The notes: generated by a model not told the origin, from the letters alone. Positions 52,048 to 61,276 are shown, counted from the stretch's first letter. The stretch is 64,000 nucleotides of DNA from Rhodanobacter thiooxydans (GCF_030291135.1 NZ_CP127409.1:992001-1056000); one strand, 5' to 3'. Made by a program: numbers and translations.

Positions 52048-52884
52048 ATGGACAAGCAGGTGCAGATCGACCGGGCGCAGGCGTTCCGCAGGATGCACGA
52101 CCGCACCGCGATCCTGCTGTTGCCGAACGCGTGGGATGCGGGCAGCGCACGGCTGTTCGCGCAGCGCGGCTTCGCCGCGATCGCCACCACCAGCGCCGGC
52201 ATGGCCTGGTCGCTCGGCTACGCTGACGGCGAGCAGGCGCCGCTGGCCGAAGTGCTGGCGGCGATCACACGGATCACGCGGGTGGTCGAGTTGCCGGTGA
52301 CGGCGGACATCGAGACCGGCTACGGCGAGACGCCGGAGGCGGTGGCCGCCACGGTACGCGCGGTGATCGCGGCGGGTGCGGTGGGCATCAACCTGGAGGA
52401 CGGGCGCCCCGGCCACGGCCCGCTGCGGCCTGTCGAGGAAGCCGCGGCCCGCATCCGCGCCGCACGCGGGGCCGCCGAGGCGGCTGGCGTGCCGATCGTG
52501 ATCAACGCGCGGGTGGACAACTGGATGCAGCATGCTGCCGATCCGGCTGCACCGCTCGCCGATGCCGTGCAGCGTGCGCGGGCCTATCTGGCGGCGGGCG
52601 CCGACGGCATCTATCCGATCGGTTTGGGCGACCGCGCCACGCTGGCCGCGCTGGTGCAGGCGGTCGCTGCCCCGGTCAACGTGGCCGCCGGCCCCGGCAT
52701 GCCCGAGCTGGCTGAACTGGCCCGGCTCGGCGTGGCCCGCGTGAGCACGGCCACACGTTTCGCCACGCTGGCGATGGCGGCAGTGGATCGCGCCGCCGCG
52801 GCCCTGCGCGAGAGCGGCCGCTTCGACGGCCTGGCGGCAACTTTCACTTATGCGGACGCACAGCGGCTGTTCGAGCCGGCCTGA
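52048..52884 (+). CDS. Isocitrate lyase/PEP mutase superfamily protein (278 aa)
   Basis: TIM-barrel with ILLLPNAWDAGSARLF, ATTSAGMAWSLGY, VTADIETGYG (metal-binding Asp/Glu) and INLEDG, the pattern of the PEP-mutase/oxaloacetate-decarboxylase-like branch. The isocitrate-lyase catalytic KKCGH loop is lacking, so the reaction may be a lyase or decarboxylase on a 2-oxo acid. ATG 52048 with AAGGG upstream is the start. The AhpD-like gene follows 35 bases later. Confidence 0.85.
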   Translation: MDKQVQIDRAQAFRRMHDRTAILLLPNAWDAGSARLFAQRGFAAIATTSAGMAWSLGYADGEQAPLAEVLAAITRITRVVELPVTADIETGYGETPEAVAATVRAVIAAGAVGINLEDGRPGHGPLRPVEEAAARIRAARGAAEAAGVPIVINARVDNWMQHAADPAAPLADAVQRARAYLAAGADGIYPIGLGDRATLAALVQAVAAPVNVAAGPGMPELAELARLGVARVSTATRFATLAMAAVDRAAAALRESGRFDGLAATFTYADAQRLFEPA

Positions 52885-52919
52885 GCGACGCAGGCAGTTT
52901 TTTCATCGAGGAGTCTGCA

Positions 52920-53381
52920 ATGAGCAAGCGTATCGAGTACGGCAAGGCGGCACCGGCGGGCCTGAAGGCCATGCTGGGCCTGGAAATGTATGTGCACGGC
53001 TCGGGCCTGGAGCACTCGCTGATCGAGCTGGTGAAGATGCGCGTGTCGCAGATCAACGGTTGCGCGTATTGCCTGGACATGCACAGCAAGGACGCGCGCG
53101 CCGCCGGCGAGACGGAACAGCGCCTGCATGTGCTGGCGGCGTGGCGCGAGGCGCCATTCTACTCGGCACGCGAACGTGCCGCGCTGGCCTGGGCCGAGGC
53201 GGTCACCCTGGTGTCGACGAACGAACTGCCCGATGACCTGTACGACGAGGTGCACGCGCAGTTCGACGACAAGTCGATGGTCGACCTCACCCTGGCCATC
53301 ATCACCATCAACGGCTGGAACCGCCTGGCGATCGGTTTTCGCGCGGACGTGGGCAGCTACCAGCCGAAGTCGGCGGGCTGA
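52920..53381 (+). CDS. AhpD/carboxymuconolactone-decarboxylase-family protein (153 aa)
   Basis: The alkylhydroperoxidase AhpD core is clear: LIELVKMRVSQINGCAYCLDMHSKDAR with the redox pair C48-x-x-C51 and a downstream His. Such proteins reduce peroxides through the CxxC or decarboxylate lactones. TINGWNRLAIGFR near the end is typical of the YurZ/CMD trimer branch. ATG 52920 follows GAGGAG. A peroxide role fits the next gene (DNA alkylation repair) only loosely. Confidence 0.9.
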   Translation: MSKRIEYGKAAPAGLKAMLGLEMYVHGSGLEHSLIELVKMRVSQINGCAYCLDMHSKDARAAGETEQRLHVLAAWREAPFYSARERAALAWAEAVTLVSTNELPDDLYDEVHAQFDDKSMVDLTLAIITINGWNRLAIGFRADVGSYQPKSAG

Positions 53382-53444
53382 GCGTGGCGTCGCTGTTGTC
53401 CCGCCGCAAGCCGGCAGCGGCGTTCGTGTCGCGGATGCGCGAGC

Positions 53445-54035
53445 ATGCCTGAGCGGCCCGTGGCGCTGGATCGCGCGTTCTACCGGCGCGATCCGCGCAC
53501 GGTCGCACCCGACCTGCTGAACAAGGTCTTGTTGAATGCGGACGGTCGCAGCGGTCGCATCGTGGAAACCGAGGCCTACTGCGGGCCGGTGGATCCGGCC
53601 GCGCACTCGTGGCGCGGCCGCACGGCGCGCAATGCGACGATGTTCGGTGCGCCCGGGTTGCTCTACGTGTACTTCACTTATGGCATGCACTGGTGCTGCA
53701 ACCCGGTGTGCGGCGAGGAGGGTGAAGGCGTCGCGGTGTTGCTGCGCGCACTGGCGCCGCTGACCGGGTTGGCCGCGATGCGTGCGGCGCGGCCAGGTTG
53801 CCGCAGCGACCGCGACCTGTGCCGCGGGCCGGCACGATTGTGCCAGGCCATGGGCATCGGCCGCGCGCAGGACGGCATCGACCTGGTCGGCGGCGCCAGC
53901 GGATTCAGCATCGTCGACGACGGCGTGCCGCCGCCCGCTGCGCCCGTGGTCACGGCGCGCGTCGGCATCAGCCGGGCAACGGACGAACCCTGGCGCTGGT
54001 ATGTGCCTGGCGATCCGCACGTCTCGCGTCGCTGA
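53445..54035 (+). CDS. 3-methyladenine DNA glycosylase, AAG/MPG type (196 aa)
   Basis: Excises alkylated and deaminated purines, leaving abasic sites. Motifs are RIVETEAYCGPVDPAAHSWRG (catalytic Glu in VETEAY), RNATMFG, and LYVYFTYGMHWCCN, which carries the DNA-intercalating Tyr. CRGPARLCQAMGI lies later. Length (196) is standard for bacterial MPG. It starts 63 bases after the AhpD-like gene. Confidence 0.93.
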   Translation: MPERPVALDRAFYRRDPRTVAPDLLNKVLLNADGRSGRIVETEAYCGPVDPAAHSWRGRTARNATMFGAPGLLYVYFTYGMHWCCNPVCGEEGEGVAVLLRALAPLTGLAAMRAARPGCRSDRDLCRGPARLCQAMGIGRAQDGIDLVGGASGFSIVDDGVPPPAAPVVTARVGISRATDEPWRWYVPGDPHVSRR

Positions 54036-54140
54036 ACGGAGCGTCGTGGTTGCCGCGGAGGCAACATGAAGTTGACGGCGGTTTGATCGCGCGTGGTCCA
54101 CGGTTGCCGGCAGCGTTTCGTCAGCTGCGGAGTCCGAGCC

Positions 54141-54368
54141 ATGCCGTACTCATCCATCAGCGAATTGCCCGATGCCGTGCGCAGCCATGTGCCGAAGCAC
54201 GCGCAGGAGATCTACAAGGAGGCGTTCAACAGCGCCTGGGACGAATATGCCGACAAGGATGAGCGCCGCGGCAGCGAGTCGCGCGAGGAGGCCGCGCACA
54301 AGGTGGCCTGGGCGGCGGTGAAGAAGAAGTACCGCAAGGGCGACGACGGCGACTGGCACCCGAAGTAG
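54141..54368 (+). CDS. chaB: ChaB-family protein (75 aa)
   Basis: Small helical protein with PYSSISELPDAVRSHVPKHAQEIYKEAFN and EEAAHKVAWAAVKKKYRK, the ChaB signature. ChaB was named for the E. coli cation-transport regulator locus but its role is unclear. ATG 54141 begins the family N-terminus. It converges with the HExxH gene, 13 bases apart. Confidence 0.92.
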   Translation: MPYSSISELPDAVRSHVPKHAQEIYKEAFNSAWDEYADKDERRGSESREEAAHKVAWAAVKKKYRKGDDGDWHPK

Positions 54369-54381
54369 CCGCTGCAGCAGG

Positions 54382-54876
54382 TCAGCAGGGCAGGCCGCGC
54401 GCCTGGAGGAAATCGCGGGCGTTGTCCGCGTCCTGCTCGAACCAGGCGCGGGTCGAGCCGAGTCGGTAGGTGTAGCCCCAGGCGTCCATGTCGGCCATCA
54501 GGCGTGCGCGCCCCACGCCGGGCAATTCGTCGGCCAGCACGATCTGCAGGTAGCAGGTGGCGTCCTCTTCCTCGATCGAGTCGGTGGCGTCGGTATGGAC
54601 GTCTGGACGTCTTTCCGGTGGCAGCACGATCAGGTGGCCGGCTTCATGCAGCAGCGAATGCACCGGGGTGTCGTCGCGGGCATAGACGGTGCTGCCGATG
54701 ATGCCGGCCTCCTCGCCGCCCCAGAAGCTGCCGGGAATCGGCTCGCCCGGCGCCACCCACCGCAATTGCAGGCCGAAGCGGTCGAGCAGGGCCGTGGGCG
54801 CGTCAAAGCCGATCTGGCCCACGCGCAGCACAGTGCTGGCCGGGTCGGCGGGGACAGGAGGGAGGTCGGGGTGCAT
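54382..54876 (-). CDS. Putative zinc metallopeptidase-like protein with HEAGH motif (164 aa)
   Basis: No named family recognised. The centre has VHSLLHEAGHLIVLP, an HExxH zinc site, preceded by an acidic/Gly-rich loop and followed by SIEEEDATCYLQ, where a Glu could be the third ligand. There is no signal peptide, so it is cytosolic. It may be an actual protease or a scaffold; relatives are short hypothetical proteins in Xanthomonadales. Confidence 0.7.
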   Translation of the reverse strand: MHPDLPPVPADPASTVLRVGQIGFDAPTALLDRFGLQLRWVAPGEPIPGSFWGGEEAGIIGSTVYARDDTPVHSLLHEAGHLIVLPPERRPDVHTDATDSIEEEDATCYLQIVLADELPGVGRARLMADMDAWGYTYRLGSTRAWFEQDADNARDFLQARGLPC

Positions 54877-54976
54877 GGGCGTGCGCAGTGGGCGCGGATG
54901 ACTTCAGTGGCGGGGAGTGCCGGGCGAGGCGGGATCGCCCGGCAGAAGAGCGCAACGGCGGTGGCTCGGCCGGTTT

Positions 54977-55261
54977 TCAGCCAGTCTTGGCCTCGCCCCC
55001 GGCCGCCTGCTTGCCTTCCGGCAGGGTGACCGAGAGCTCGAGGATTTCATGGCCGCTGTCGCGTTCGAAATTGATGTTGATCGCATCGAGGTCGACGTGG
55101 ACGTATTTCTTGATCACTTCGAGCAGCTCGTTGCGCATCATCGGCAGGTAGTCGGGTGCGCCGCGGGTGGAGCGCTCCTGGGCCACGATGATGCGCAGGC
55201 GTTCGCGTGCCACCGTGGCGGTGGCTTCGGGCTTGCGCTTGAGGAAATCGAGAATACCCAT
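54977..55261 (-). CDS. minE: Cell-division topological factor MinE (94 aa)
   Basis: MGILDFLKRK (membrane-targeting N-terminus), ATVARERLRIIVAQER (MinD-activating region) and the C-terminal topological-specificity domain with LPMMRNELLEVIKKYV. It stimulates MinD ATPase and drives pole-to-pole oscillation. ATG 55261 rather than 55270 starts the conserved MGILDF. It begins 5 bases after the minD stop. Confidence 0.95.
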   Translation of the reverse strand: MGILDFLKRKPEATATVARERLRIIVAQERSTRGAPDYLPMMRNELLEVIKKYVHVDLDAININFERDSGHEILELSVTLPEGKQAAGGEAKTG

Positions 55262-55266
55262 CGTGA

Positions 55267-56082
55267 TCAACCTCCGAACACGCGCTGGAGAAAGCCCTTT
55301 TTGGGCACGTCGATGAAGCGCAGCGGGCGCTCTTCGCCGAGGATGCGGGCCACCGTATCGCTGTACGCCTGGCCGGCCAGTGATGCGGCATCGACGATCA
55401 CCGGGATGCCGTTGTTCGAGGCGGTCAGCACGTTCTCCGACTCGGGGATCACGCCGACCACCTCGATGCCGAGGATCTCCTCGACGTCCTTCACGCTGAG
55501 CATCTCGCCGATGGCGACGCGGGCCGGGTTGTAGCGGGTCAGCAGCAGGTGCTGGGTGATTGGCGACTCGCCCTTCTCGGCGCGCCGGGTCTTGCTGGCG
55601 AGCAGGCCGAGGATGCGGTCCGAATCACGCACCGAGGAGACTTCCGGGTTGACCACCACCACCGCGTGGTCGGCGAAATACATCGCCAGGTGCGCACCTT
55701 TCTCGATGCCGGCCGGGGAGTCGCACACGACGTAGTCAAAATCCATTTCGGACAGGCCGTCGAGCACCTTCTCGACGCCTTCCTGGGTCAGCGCGTCCTT
55801 GTCGCGGGTCTGGCTGGCGGCCAGCACGTACAGGTTCTCGTAGCGCTTGTCCTTGATCAGCGACTGCTTCAGCGTCGCTTCGCCGTGCACGACGTTGACG
55901 AAGTCGTACACCACGCGGCGTTCGCAGCCCATGATCAGGTCGAGGTTGCGCAGGCCGACGTCGAAGTCGATCACGGCGACTTTCTTGCCGGCCATGGCCA
56001 GGCCGGTGGCGAGCGAGGCGCTGGTCGTCGTCTTGCCGACGCCGCCTTTGCCGGAGGTGACAACGATAATCTCAGCAGTCAA
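55267..56082 (-). CDS. minD: Septum-site ATPase MinD (271 aa)
   Basis: Deviant Walker A KGGVGKTTTSASL with the signature Lys, VIDFDVGLRNLDLIMGCE, the Walker B-like YVVCDSPAGIE, and a C-terminal amphipathic membrane-targeting helix (FGG end, KKGFLQRVFGG). MinD recruits MinC to the membrane. Gene order minC-minD-minE is kept. Confidence 0.97.
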   Translation of the reverse strand: MTAEIIVVTSGKGGVGKTTTSASLATGLAMAGKKVAVIDFDVGLRNLDLIMGCERRVVYDFVNVVHGEATLKQSLIKDKRYENLYVLAASQTRDKDALTQEGVEKVLDGLSEMDFDYVVCDSPAGIEKGAHLAMYFADHAVVVVNPEVSSVRDSDRILGLLASKTRRAEKGESPITQHLLLTRYNPARVAIGEMLSVKDVEEILGIEVVGVIPESENVLTASNNGIPVIVDAASLAGQAYSDTVARILGEERPLRFIDVPKKGFLQRVFGG

Positions 56083-56119
56083 GGGCCCATCTCCGCATGA
56101 TTGTTCTTGTTGTAGGTGA

Positions 56120-56890
56120 TTACAGCCTGGCGATCATCAGCTTGTCGCCTTCGAGCCAGCATTGCACGGACTGGCCCTCGAGGTCGTCAGGAATCTGTTC
56201 GAACACGCGGTACTGGCCGGCGATCGCCACCAGTTCGGCGCGGAAGTCCGAGACGAAGATACGTGCCTTTTCGTCGCCTTGCGCGCCGGCCATGGCACGA
56301 CCGCGCAGGCCACCGTAGATGTGGATGTTGCCGTCGGCAATCACCTCGGCGCCGTTGGCGACGGCGCCGGTGACGATCAGGTCGCGGTCGCGTGCATAGA
56401 TCTGCTGGCCCGAGCGTACCGAACCGTTGTGGTGCTGGGCGCCCTGCATGCTGCCGGGCGGCGGTGCCGACAGGATCGGCTCGCGCTGCACCGCCGGGGC
56501 GGGCTCGCTGCGCGTGGCCGGTTCGGCAGCAGGTGCGCTGCCCTGGGCGGGCTCGTAGGCGGCGCGGAACTTGGCGATCAGCGGCAGGCCCATGCGCCGG
56601 GCCAATGCCTCGGTCTCGCTGGTGCCGTAGGCCAGGCCGACCGGCAGCATGCCGGCGCTGCGCACCGCCTCGAGCAGAGCATCGACGGCGCCGTCGTCGG
56701 GCAGGTTGAGCAGGTGGCTCAGGTCCAGCACCACGGCGGCGCGGGCAAACATCTGCGGCGCGGCGCGCACGCGGCGCTCGAGTTCGTCGCACAGTGCGGC
56801 GGCGTCGACCCGGCGCACGCGCACGCAGGCAATGCCGACCTGGCCGAAGCGCAGGTCGCAGGCATCGTTGGTCTCTGTTTTTACACTCAC
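56120..56890 (-). CDS. minC: Septum-site inhibitor MinC (256 aa, GTG start)
   Basis: N-terminal domain (VLDLSHLLNLPDDGAVDALLEAV) that blocks FtsZ, a Pro/Ala linker (about 112-145), and the C-terminal beta-helix that binds MinD (VRSGQQIYARDRDLIVTGAV, NIHIYGGLRGRAMAG). The start is GTG 56890, in a GTGA with the GNAT stop; no ATG fits. This ties minC translation to the upstream acetyltransferase gene. Confidence 0.93.
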   Translation of the reverse strand: MSVKTETNDACDLRFGQVGIACVRVRRVDAAALCDELERRVRAAPQMFARAAVVLDLSHLLNLPDDGAVDALLEAVRSAGMLPVGLAYGTSETEALARRMGLPLIAKFRAAYEPAQGSAPAAEPATRSEPAPAVQREPILSAPPPGSMQGAQHHNGSVRSGQQIYARDRDLIVTGAVANGAEVIADGNIHIYGGLRGRAMAGAQGDEKARIFVSDFRAELVAIAGQYRVFEQIPDDLEGQSVQCWLEGDKLMIARL

Positions 56891-57507
56891 GGGCGCCGCT
56901 CCCCGGCGTGGCGGCGCGGGGTGGCGTCGTGCAGGGCGGGGCGTTCGCGTTCGGCCAGCCATGGCACGTCGGGCAGGCCGCCGTGTTCGAGCCAGGTGTC
57001 GCGCACGTAGGCGTAGCTGGGCAGGTCGCGGGCCAGCAGGCTGACCTGCGGGCCGTGCTCGCCCATGCGCTGCTGGCCGACTTCCTGAAAGCCGTAGGTG
57101 CCGTGGAACAGCACCACCACGTCGTCGCGCGGCTCCAGGAACACCTCGCAGGTGAGCAGCGGCACGCGCACTTCGGCGTAGCTGTGCACGTCGCAGTAGA
57201 AGATGCGGCCCAGGCCGTGGCGGCGGTAGGCGTTCGCGATAACGATGCGGTCGATGTAGACGAACTGCGGGTAGTGCTCGGCAAACCAGCGGTAATTCGG
57301 GCTGTCGTAGTCGCTGCCTTCGCGCAGCGCGATCAGGAACCCGGCCAGATGACCGTCGATCTCGGCCACGCGGAAGTACTCGGCGTGCTCGTGGAAGTAG
57401 CGCAACTGGGCTGTATCGAGGGCGAGGATGGAGCGACCGGCGGCGTTGTTGAGCGCCAGTACGGCATCCAGGTCGTGCTCGCGCACGTCGCGGATGGCAA
57501 GGGCCAT
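56887..57507 (-). CDS. GNAT-family acetyltransferase upstream of minC (206 aa)
   Basis: GNAT fold: N-terminal strand MALAIRDVREHDLDAVLALN, then AGFLIALREGSDYDS, YIDRIVIANAYRRHGLGR (the R-x-x-G-x-G/A acetyl-CoA loop as RRHGLG) and FYQ-like GTYGFQEVGQQRMG. The tail is charged. Substrate unknown. ATG 57507 with GGAG 7 bases upstream is preferred to 57570. It is the first gene of the min unit, and its stop overlaps the minC GTG. Confidence 0.88.
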   Translation of the reverse strand: MALAIRDVREHDLDAVLALNNAAGRSILALDTAQLRYFHEHAEYFRVAEIDGHLAGFLIALREGSDYDSPNYRWFAEHYPQFVYIDRIVIANAYRRHGLGRIFYCDVHSYAEVRVPLLTCEVFLEPRDDVVVLFHGTYGFQEVGQQRMGEHGPQVSLLARDLPSYAYVRDTWLEHGGLPDVPWLAERERPALHDATPRRHAGERRP

Positions 57508-57702
57508 TCGTTGCTCCGCAATGATGGAATCGGGGACGAGGTCGGGCAGCAGCCTCGCGCAATGGCTCATTATGCCATGCGGCCGCAGCCCTTACATCTC
57601 GCAAGGGCACATGTAAAAGCTTCGTAAAACGAGCGGGACGCCCCGGCCGGCCATGACTTCTCGCGCATTGCGCGAAACGCAGCCACGGCCAATGATGCGG
57701 GG

Positions 57703-58926
57703 ATGCGCTGGCCATTCATCAATCACATCCGTCTGCTTCGCTATGCGGGCTTCTTCACCTACCTGTCGGCGGGCACGCCGCTGGTCACCAACTGGGCCAC
57801 CGAAAGACTCGACCAGCTGCATCGCCCGAATTTCTCGCTGCTGTTGTGGACGCTGTGCTACCTGGTCTTCGGCCTGATGTACTGGCTGTTGACCAGCAAC
57901 CTCGGCTCGCGCCGCTACCCGGGCCTGAAGCTGCTGGGCCTGGCCCTGATGACGGCAGCCGCGGTGGCGGTGGGCTGGTACAGCCACAGCGGCCTGTCGG
58001 CGATGTTGATGGTGGTCGCCTCGCTGGTGCTGCCGTGGCTGCTGCCGTTCTGGCTGGCGGTGTTCTGGCTGGTGCTGCAGCACCTGAGCCTGGTGGCGAT
58101 CTTCGCCACCTTCCCCGAATACGACCACAGTATTGCCGTGGGCTTCATCCAGGCCAGTATCTACCTGGGCATCTCGGTGCTGGTGTTCGTGACCTCGACG
58201 GTGGCCAGCCAGCAGGCCGAACAGCGCGAAGTGCAGCGTCGCCTGAACTCCGAGCTGCGCGCTACCCGCGCCTTGCTGGCCGAGTCCAGCCGGATCGCCG
58301 AGCGCATGCGCATCGCGCGCGACCTGCACGACCTGATCGGCCACCACCTGACCGCGCTGAGCCTGAACCTCGAAGTGGCCAGCCATCTCAGCAACGAAGC
58401 GGCCGGCGCGCACGTGCGCAAGGCGCAGAGCACGGCCAAGCTGCTGCTGGCCGACGTGCGCGAGGTGGTCAGCGAGCTGCGCCAGGACGACGCGATCGAC
58501 CTGACCCAGGCGCTGCGCAGCCTCACCGAGGGCGTGCCCGGCCTGAGCGTGCACGTGGTCATGCCGCCGCGTTTCAGCGTGGAGGACCCGCGCCGCGCGC
58601 AGGTGCTGCTGCGCTGCGCCCAGGAGATCATCACCAATACCGCCAAGCACGCCGGCGCACGCAATCTGTGGCTGAATTTCGCCTATGCAGGGGACAACCT
58701 GCTCGGCCTGCACGCGCGCGACGACGGTCGCGGCGCCGAGAACGTCGAGCCGGGCAATGGCCTGTCCGGCATGCGCGAGCGGCTGGCCGAATTTGGTGGC
58801 AGCGTGGTGCTGGACACCGGCCTGAGCCGGGGCTTTGCACTGACCGTGCGGCTGCCGCTGGGCGAGCACAGCGCGCTGGCGCACGCGCCGACGCGGTTTG
58901 AACCGCCCGCGCTGAATGTGTCGTAA
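57703..58926 (+). CDS. Membrane sensor histidine kinase, DesK/NarL type (407 aa)
   Basis: About five to six N-terminal helices (20-165), then the HisKA_3 dimerisation helix with the phospho-acceptor in RIARDLHDLIGHHLTALSL, and a short HATPase with DDGRGAEN and GNGLSGMRERLAEFGG. It has no extracytoplasmic loop of size, like DesK-type sensors of membrane state. The response-regulator gene begins 107 bases later. A lipid-state signal would suit this window, but that is inference only. Confidence 0.9.
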   Translation: MRWPFINHIRLLRYAGFFTYLSAGTPLVTNWATERLDQLHRPNFSLLLWTLCYLVFGLMYWLLTSNLGSRRYPGLKLLGLALMTAAAVAVGWYSHSGLSAMLMVVASLVLPWLLPFWLAVFWLVLQHLSLVAIFATFPEYDHSIAVGFIQASIYLGISVLVFVTSTVASQQAEQREVQRRLNSELRATRALLAESSRIAERMRIARDLHDLIGHHLTALSLNLEVASHLSNEAAGAHVRKAQSTAKLLLADVREVVSELRQDDAIDLTQALRSLTEGVPGLSVHVVMPPRFSVEDPRRAQVLLRCAQEIITNTAKHAGARNLWLNFAYAGDNLLGLHARDDGRGAENVEPGNGLSGMRERLAEFGGSVVLDTGLSRGFALTVRLPLGEHSALAHAPTRFEPPALNVS

Positions 58927-59033
58927 TCTTTGGCGGCCCGCGCCGGGGGCGCAAAGTGCGCCGGCGTTGGCAGCGGCCCGAACCGCCAGCCGCCAGTATC
59001 ACTTTCTCAAGTCAGTTTGTCCGAGGATCCGCG

Positions 59034-59675
59034 ATGATTTCCGTTTGTCTCGTCGACGACCAGAATCTGGTGCGCCAGGGCGTTCGATCGCTGCTGGACC
59101 TGGCTGAAGATATCCGCGTGGTGGCCGAGTGCGCCGACGGCGCGCAGGCGGTGCAGGACATCCCGCGGGTCAAGCCGGACGTGGTGCTGCTGGACCTGCG
59201 CATGCCGAACATGAGCGGGCTGGAGGTGCTGCAGGCGCTGTCCGCCCGCAACGAATTGCCGCCGACCATCATCCTGACCACCTTCGACGACGACCAACTG
59301 GTGCTGCAGGGCCTCAAGGCCGGCGCGCGCGGCTACCTGCTGAAGGACGTCTCGCTGGAGCAACTGGTCGAGGCGGTGCGCACCGTGGCCAGCGGTGGCT
59401 CGCTGGTGGCGCCGATGGTCACCCAGCGCCTGATGGCCGGGGTGGCGCGGATGCAGAACAGTTTCACCAGCCTGGAGCAGCCGGACCCGCTGACCGAGCG
59501 CGAGACCGAGATCCTGCGGCTGCTGTCCGGGGGCTACAGCAACAAGGAAATCGCCAATTCGCTGAAGGTGGCCGAGGGCACGGTGAAGAACCACGTTTCC
59601 AACATCCTGTCCAAACTTGGCGTACGCGACCGCACCCGGGCCGTGCTGAAGGCGCTGGAAATGGGCATTGTCTGA
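59034..59675 (+). CDS. NarL/FixJ-family response regulator (213 aa)
   Basis: Receiver domain with VCLVDDQNLVRQG, phospho-acceptor D53 in VVLLDLRMPNMSG, and the KD pair in GYLLKDVSLEQL. The C-terminal LuxR-type helix-turn-helix is LTERETEILRLLSGGYSNKEIANSL...VKNHVSNILSKLGVRDR. It is the partner of the upstream kinase. ATG 59034 is preceded by GAGGA. Confidence 0.94.
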   Translation: MISVCLVDDQNLVRQGVRSLLDLAEDIRVVAECADGAQAVQDIPRVKPDVVLLDLRMPNMSGLEVLQALSARNELPPTIILTTFDDDQLVLQGLKAGARGYLLKDVSLEQLVEAVRTVASGGSLVAPMVTQRLMAGVARMQNSFTSLEQPDPLTERETEILRLLSGGYSNKEIANSLKVAEGTVKNHVSNILSKLGVRDRTRAVLKALEMGIV

Positions 59676-59911
59676 CGCGGGCGGGCGCTGCCCGGCGCCG
59701 GTGCCGGCGGCCCGCCGCAGCCCGTTTTTGGCCTTCCGGATGGGGTGATGCCGGCGATAGCGTTCCGGCCCGTGAGCAAGTAACATCCGTAGCTTCGGCG
59801 TTTGCCGACCCCCTGCCATGGCCCTCGGGATGAACCCTCGGGCGGGCCCGCGCGGACGGCTGGGACAACACTATCTAGGTACGGCGTAAAGACGCTTCGG
59901 AGAACTCTGGA

Positions 59912-61276
59912 ATGATGCGTGTCTTTGAATTTCTTGTTGCCCTGGTCATCGTGGCGGTCATCGGTGTCCTGGCAGCTGTGGTCATGCCCGGCAGTGGCCA
60001 CGTGGAGCGCCAACTGGTCATCGGCAAGGACATGCGGCAGGTCTACGACGTGCTCGACAACTACCGCCGCCTGCCCGACTACTCGGTATTGCGCTCGTTC
60101 GACCCGAACATCCAGTTCAAATTCTCCGGCAAGTCGTACGGCCCGGGTGCCGAGGTCAGCTGGGCCAGCACCGACCCGAAGGTCGGCAACGGCGGCCTGA
60201 CCATCGCCAGCGCCACGCCTGAGTTCGACAAGATCGACAGCAACACCAAGACCGCCAGCATCGTCTGGAACCTGGACAACAGCTGGCGCGGCCTGGACAA
60301 GCATTTCACGCTGGACCTGGAACGCCAGGGCAGCCGCGGGCAGCTGACCCAGGTCACCTGGTCGTATGACGTCTCCTATGGCTGGAACCTGGTCAACCGC
60401 TTCGCCAACCTGTACATCCACGGCGATCCCGACTCGTTCATCCAGTTCAGCCTGAACAACCTGCAGAACGTGCTGGCCGGTGTGCCGAACATCGACTACA
60501 GCCAGCTGATTCCCTCCATTCAGCAGACCCAGCCGACCCCGGTGCTGCTGGTGTCCACCTCGATCCAGCGCAAGGACGGCATGGAGGCGGTGGAAGACGC
60601 CATCACCAAGGCCAAAGCTGAAGTCCAGGCAGCTGCCAAGAAGCTTGGCGTGAACGTCACCGGCTCGCGCATCCTGATCACCACCAACTACGGCGACCAG
60701 ACCTACAGCTTCGACGTGGCGTTCCCGATCGACTCCAGCACGCTGACCATCAACGGCCAGAGCGAGCAGCTGACCGCGGCGACCCCGCCGGCGCTGGACG
60801 CTTCCGGCGCACCGGCCGAGGCCAGCAGCGCGGCCGCCGCCGCGGACGCCAGCGTCGCCGTCGGCAGCCGCGACCGCTACGGCCGCGTGGTGGTGGACGG
60901 CAACGTGCGCGCCACGCTGGCCTTCGGCGGCGCGGCGCTGAAGGGCGTGTGGAACGGCACCTTCGCCGGCGTGCCGCAGACCCGCGACATGCTCAAGGCT
61001 TATGCGCAGACCCACGGCTACAAGTACGACGACGTGGTCAACCGCGCCTACGACGTGATCGCCACGCCGGAAGTGAAGGACGCCGGCGGCAACATCACCA
61101 CCTACGCGAAATACAACGTGTTCCTGCCGATCAGCAACGCACCGGAGCAGACCCCCGAACAGGAAGCGGGCCTGCAGCCGCCGACGCTCGAAGGGGCGCC
61201 GGCCGCGTCGGGCACGGCACCGGCCCCGGCCGGCAGCGCTGCCGCACCGGCCGCAGCGGCCAGCGCCGGCAAGTAA
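59912..61276 (+). CDS. Membrane-anchored START/SRPBCC-like two-domain protein (454 aa)
   Basis: One N-terminal membrane helix (5-27), then an SRPBCC/polyketide-cyclase-like domain (about 30-185, VERQLVIGKDMRQVYDVLDNYRRLPDYSVLRSF is its start), a second domain (about 200-385, TYSFDVAFPID, then RATLAFGGAALKGVWNGTFAGVP), perhaps GyrI-like, and an Ala/Pro-rich tail of 50 residues. The last part may bind the wall or be disordered. Function unknown. It is flanked by a 236-bp leader and a strong terminator and stands alone. Confidence 0.78.
   Translation: MMRVFEFLVALVIVAVIGVLAAVVMPGSGHVERQLVIGKDMRQVYDVLDNYRRLPDYSVLRSFDPNIQFKFSGKSYGPGAEVSWASTDPKVGNGGLTIASATPEFDKIDSNTKTASIVWNLDNSWRGLDKHFTLDLERQGSRGQLTQVTWSYDVSYGWNLVNRFANLYIHGDPDSFIQFSLNNLQNVLAGVPNIDYSQLIPSIQQTQPTPVLLVSTSIQRKDGMEAVEDAITKAKAEVQAAAKKLGVNVTGSRILITTNYGDQTYSFDVAFPIDSSTLTINGQSEQLTAATPPALDASGAPAEASSAAAAADASVAVGSRDRYGRVVVDGNVRATLAFGGAALKGVWNGTFAGVPQTRDMLKAYAQTHGYKYDDVVNRAYDVIATPEVKDAGGNITTYAKYNVFLPISNAPEQTPEQEAGLQPPTLEGAPAASGTAPAPAGSAAAPAAAASAGK

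Noticed and set aside
50088..52226. 712-codon plus-strand frame opposite the DUF885 gene
   Set aside because: Antisense-type composition; the minus-strand protein has a signal peptide and the HEAYPGH motif.
59676..59730. Terminator after the response regulator
   Set aside because: GC-rich inverted bits and a TTTTT run near 59725 exist, but the stem does not pair cleanly next to the T-run.
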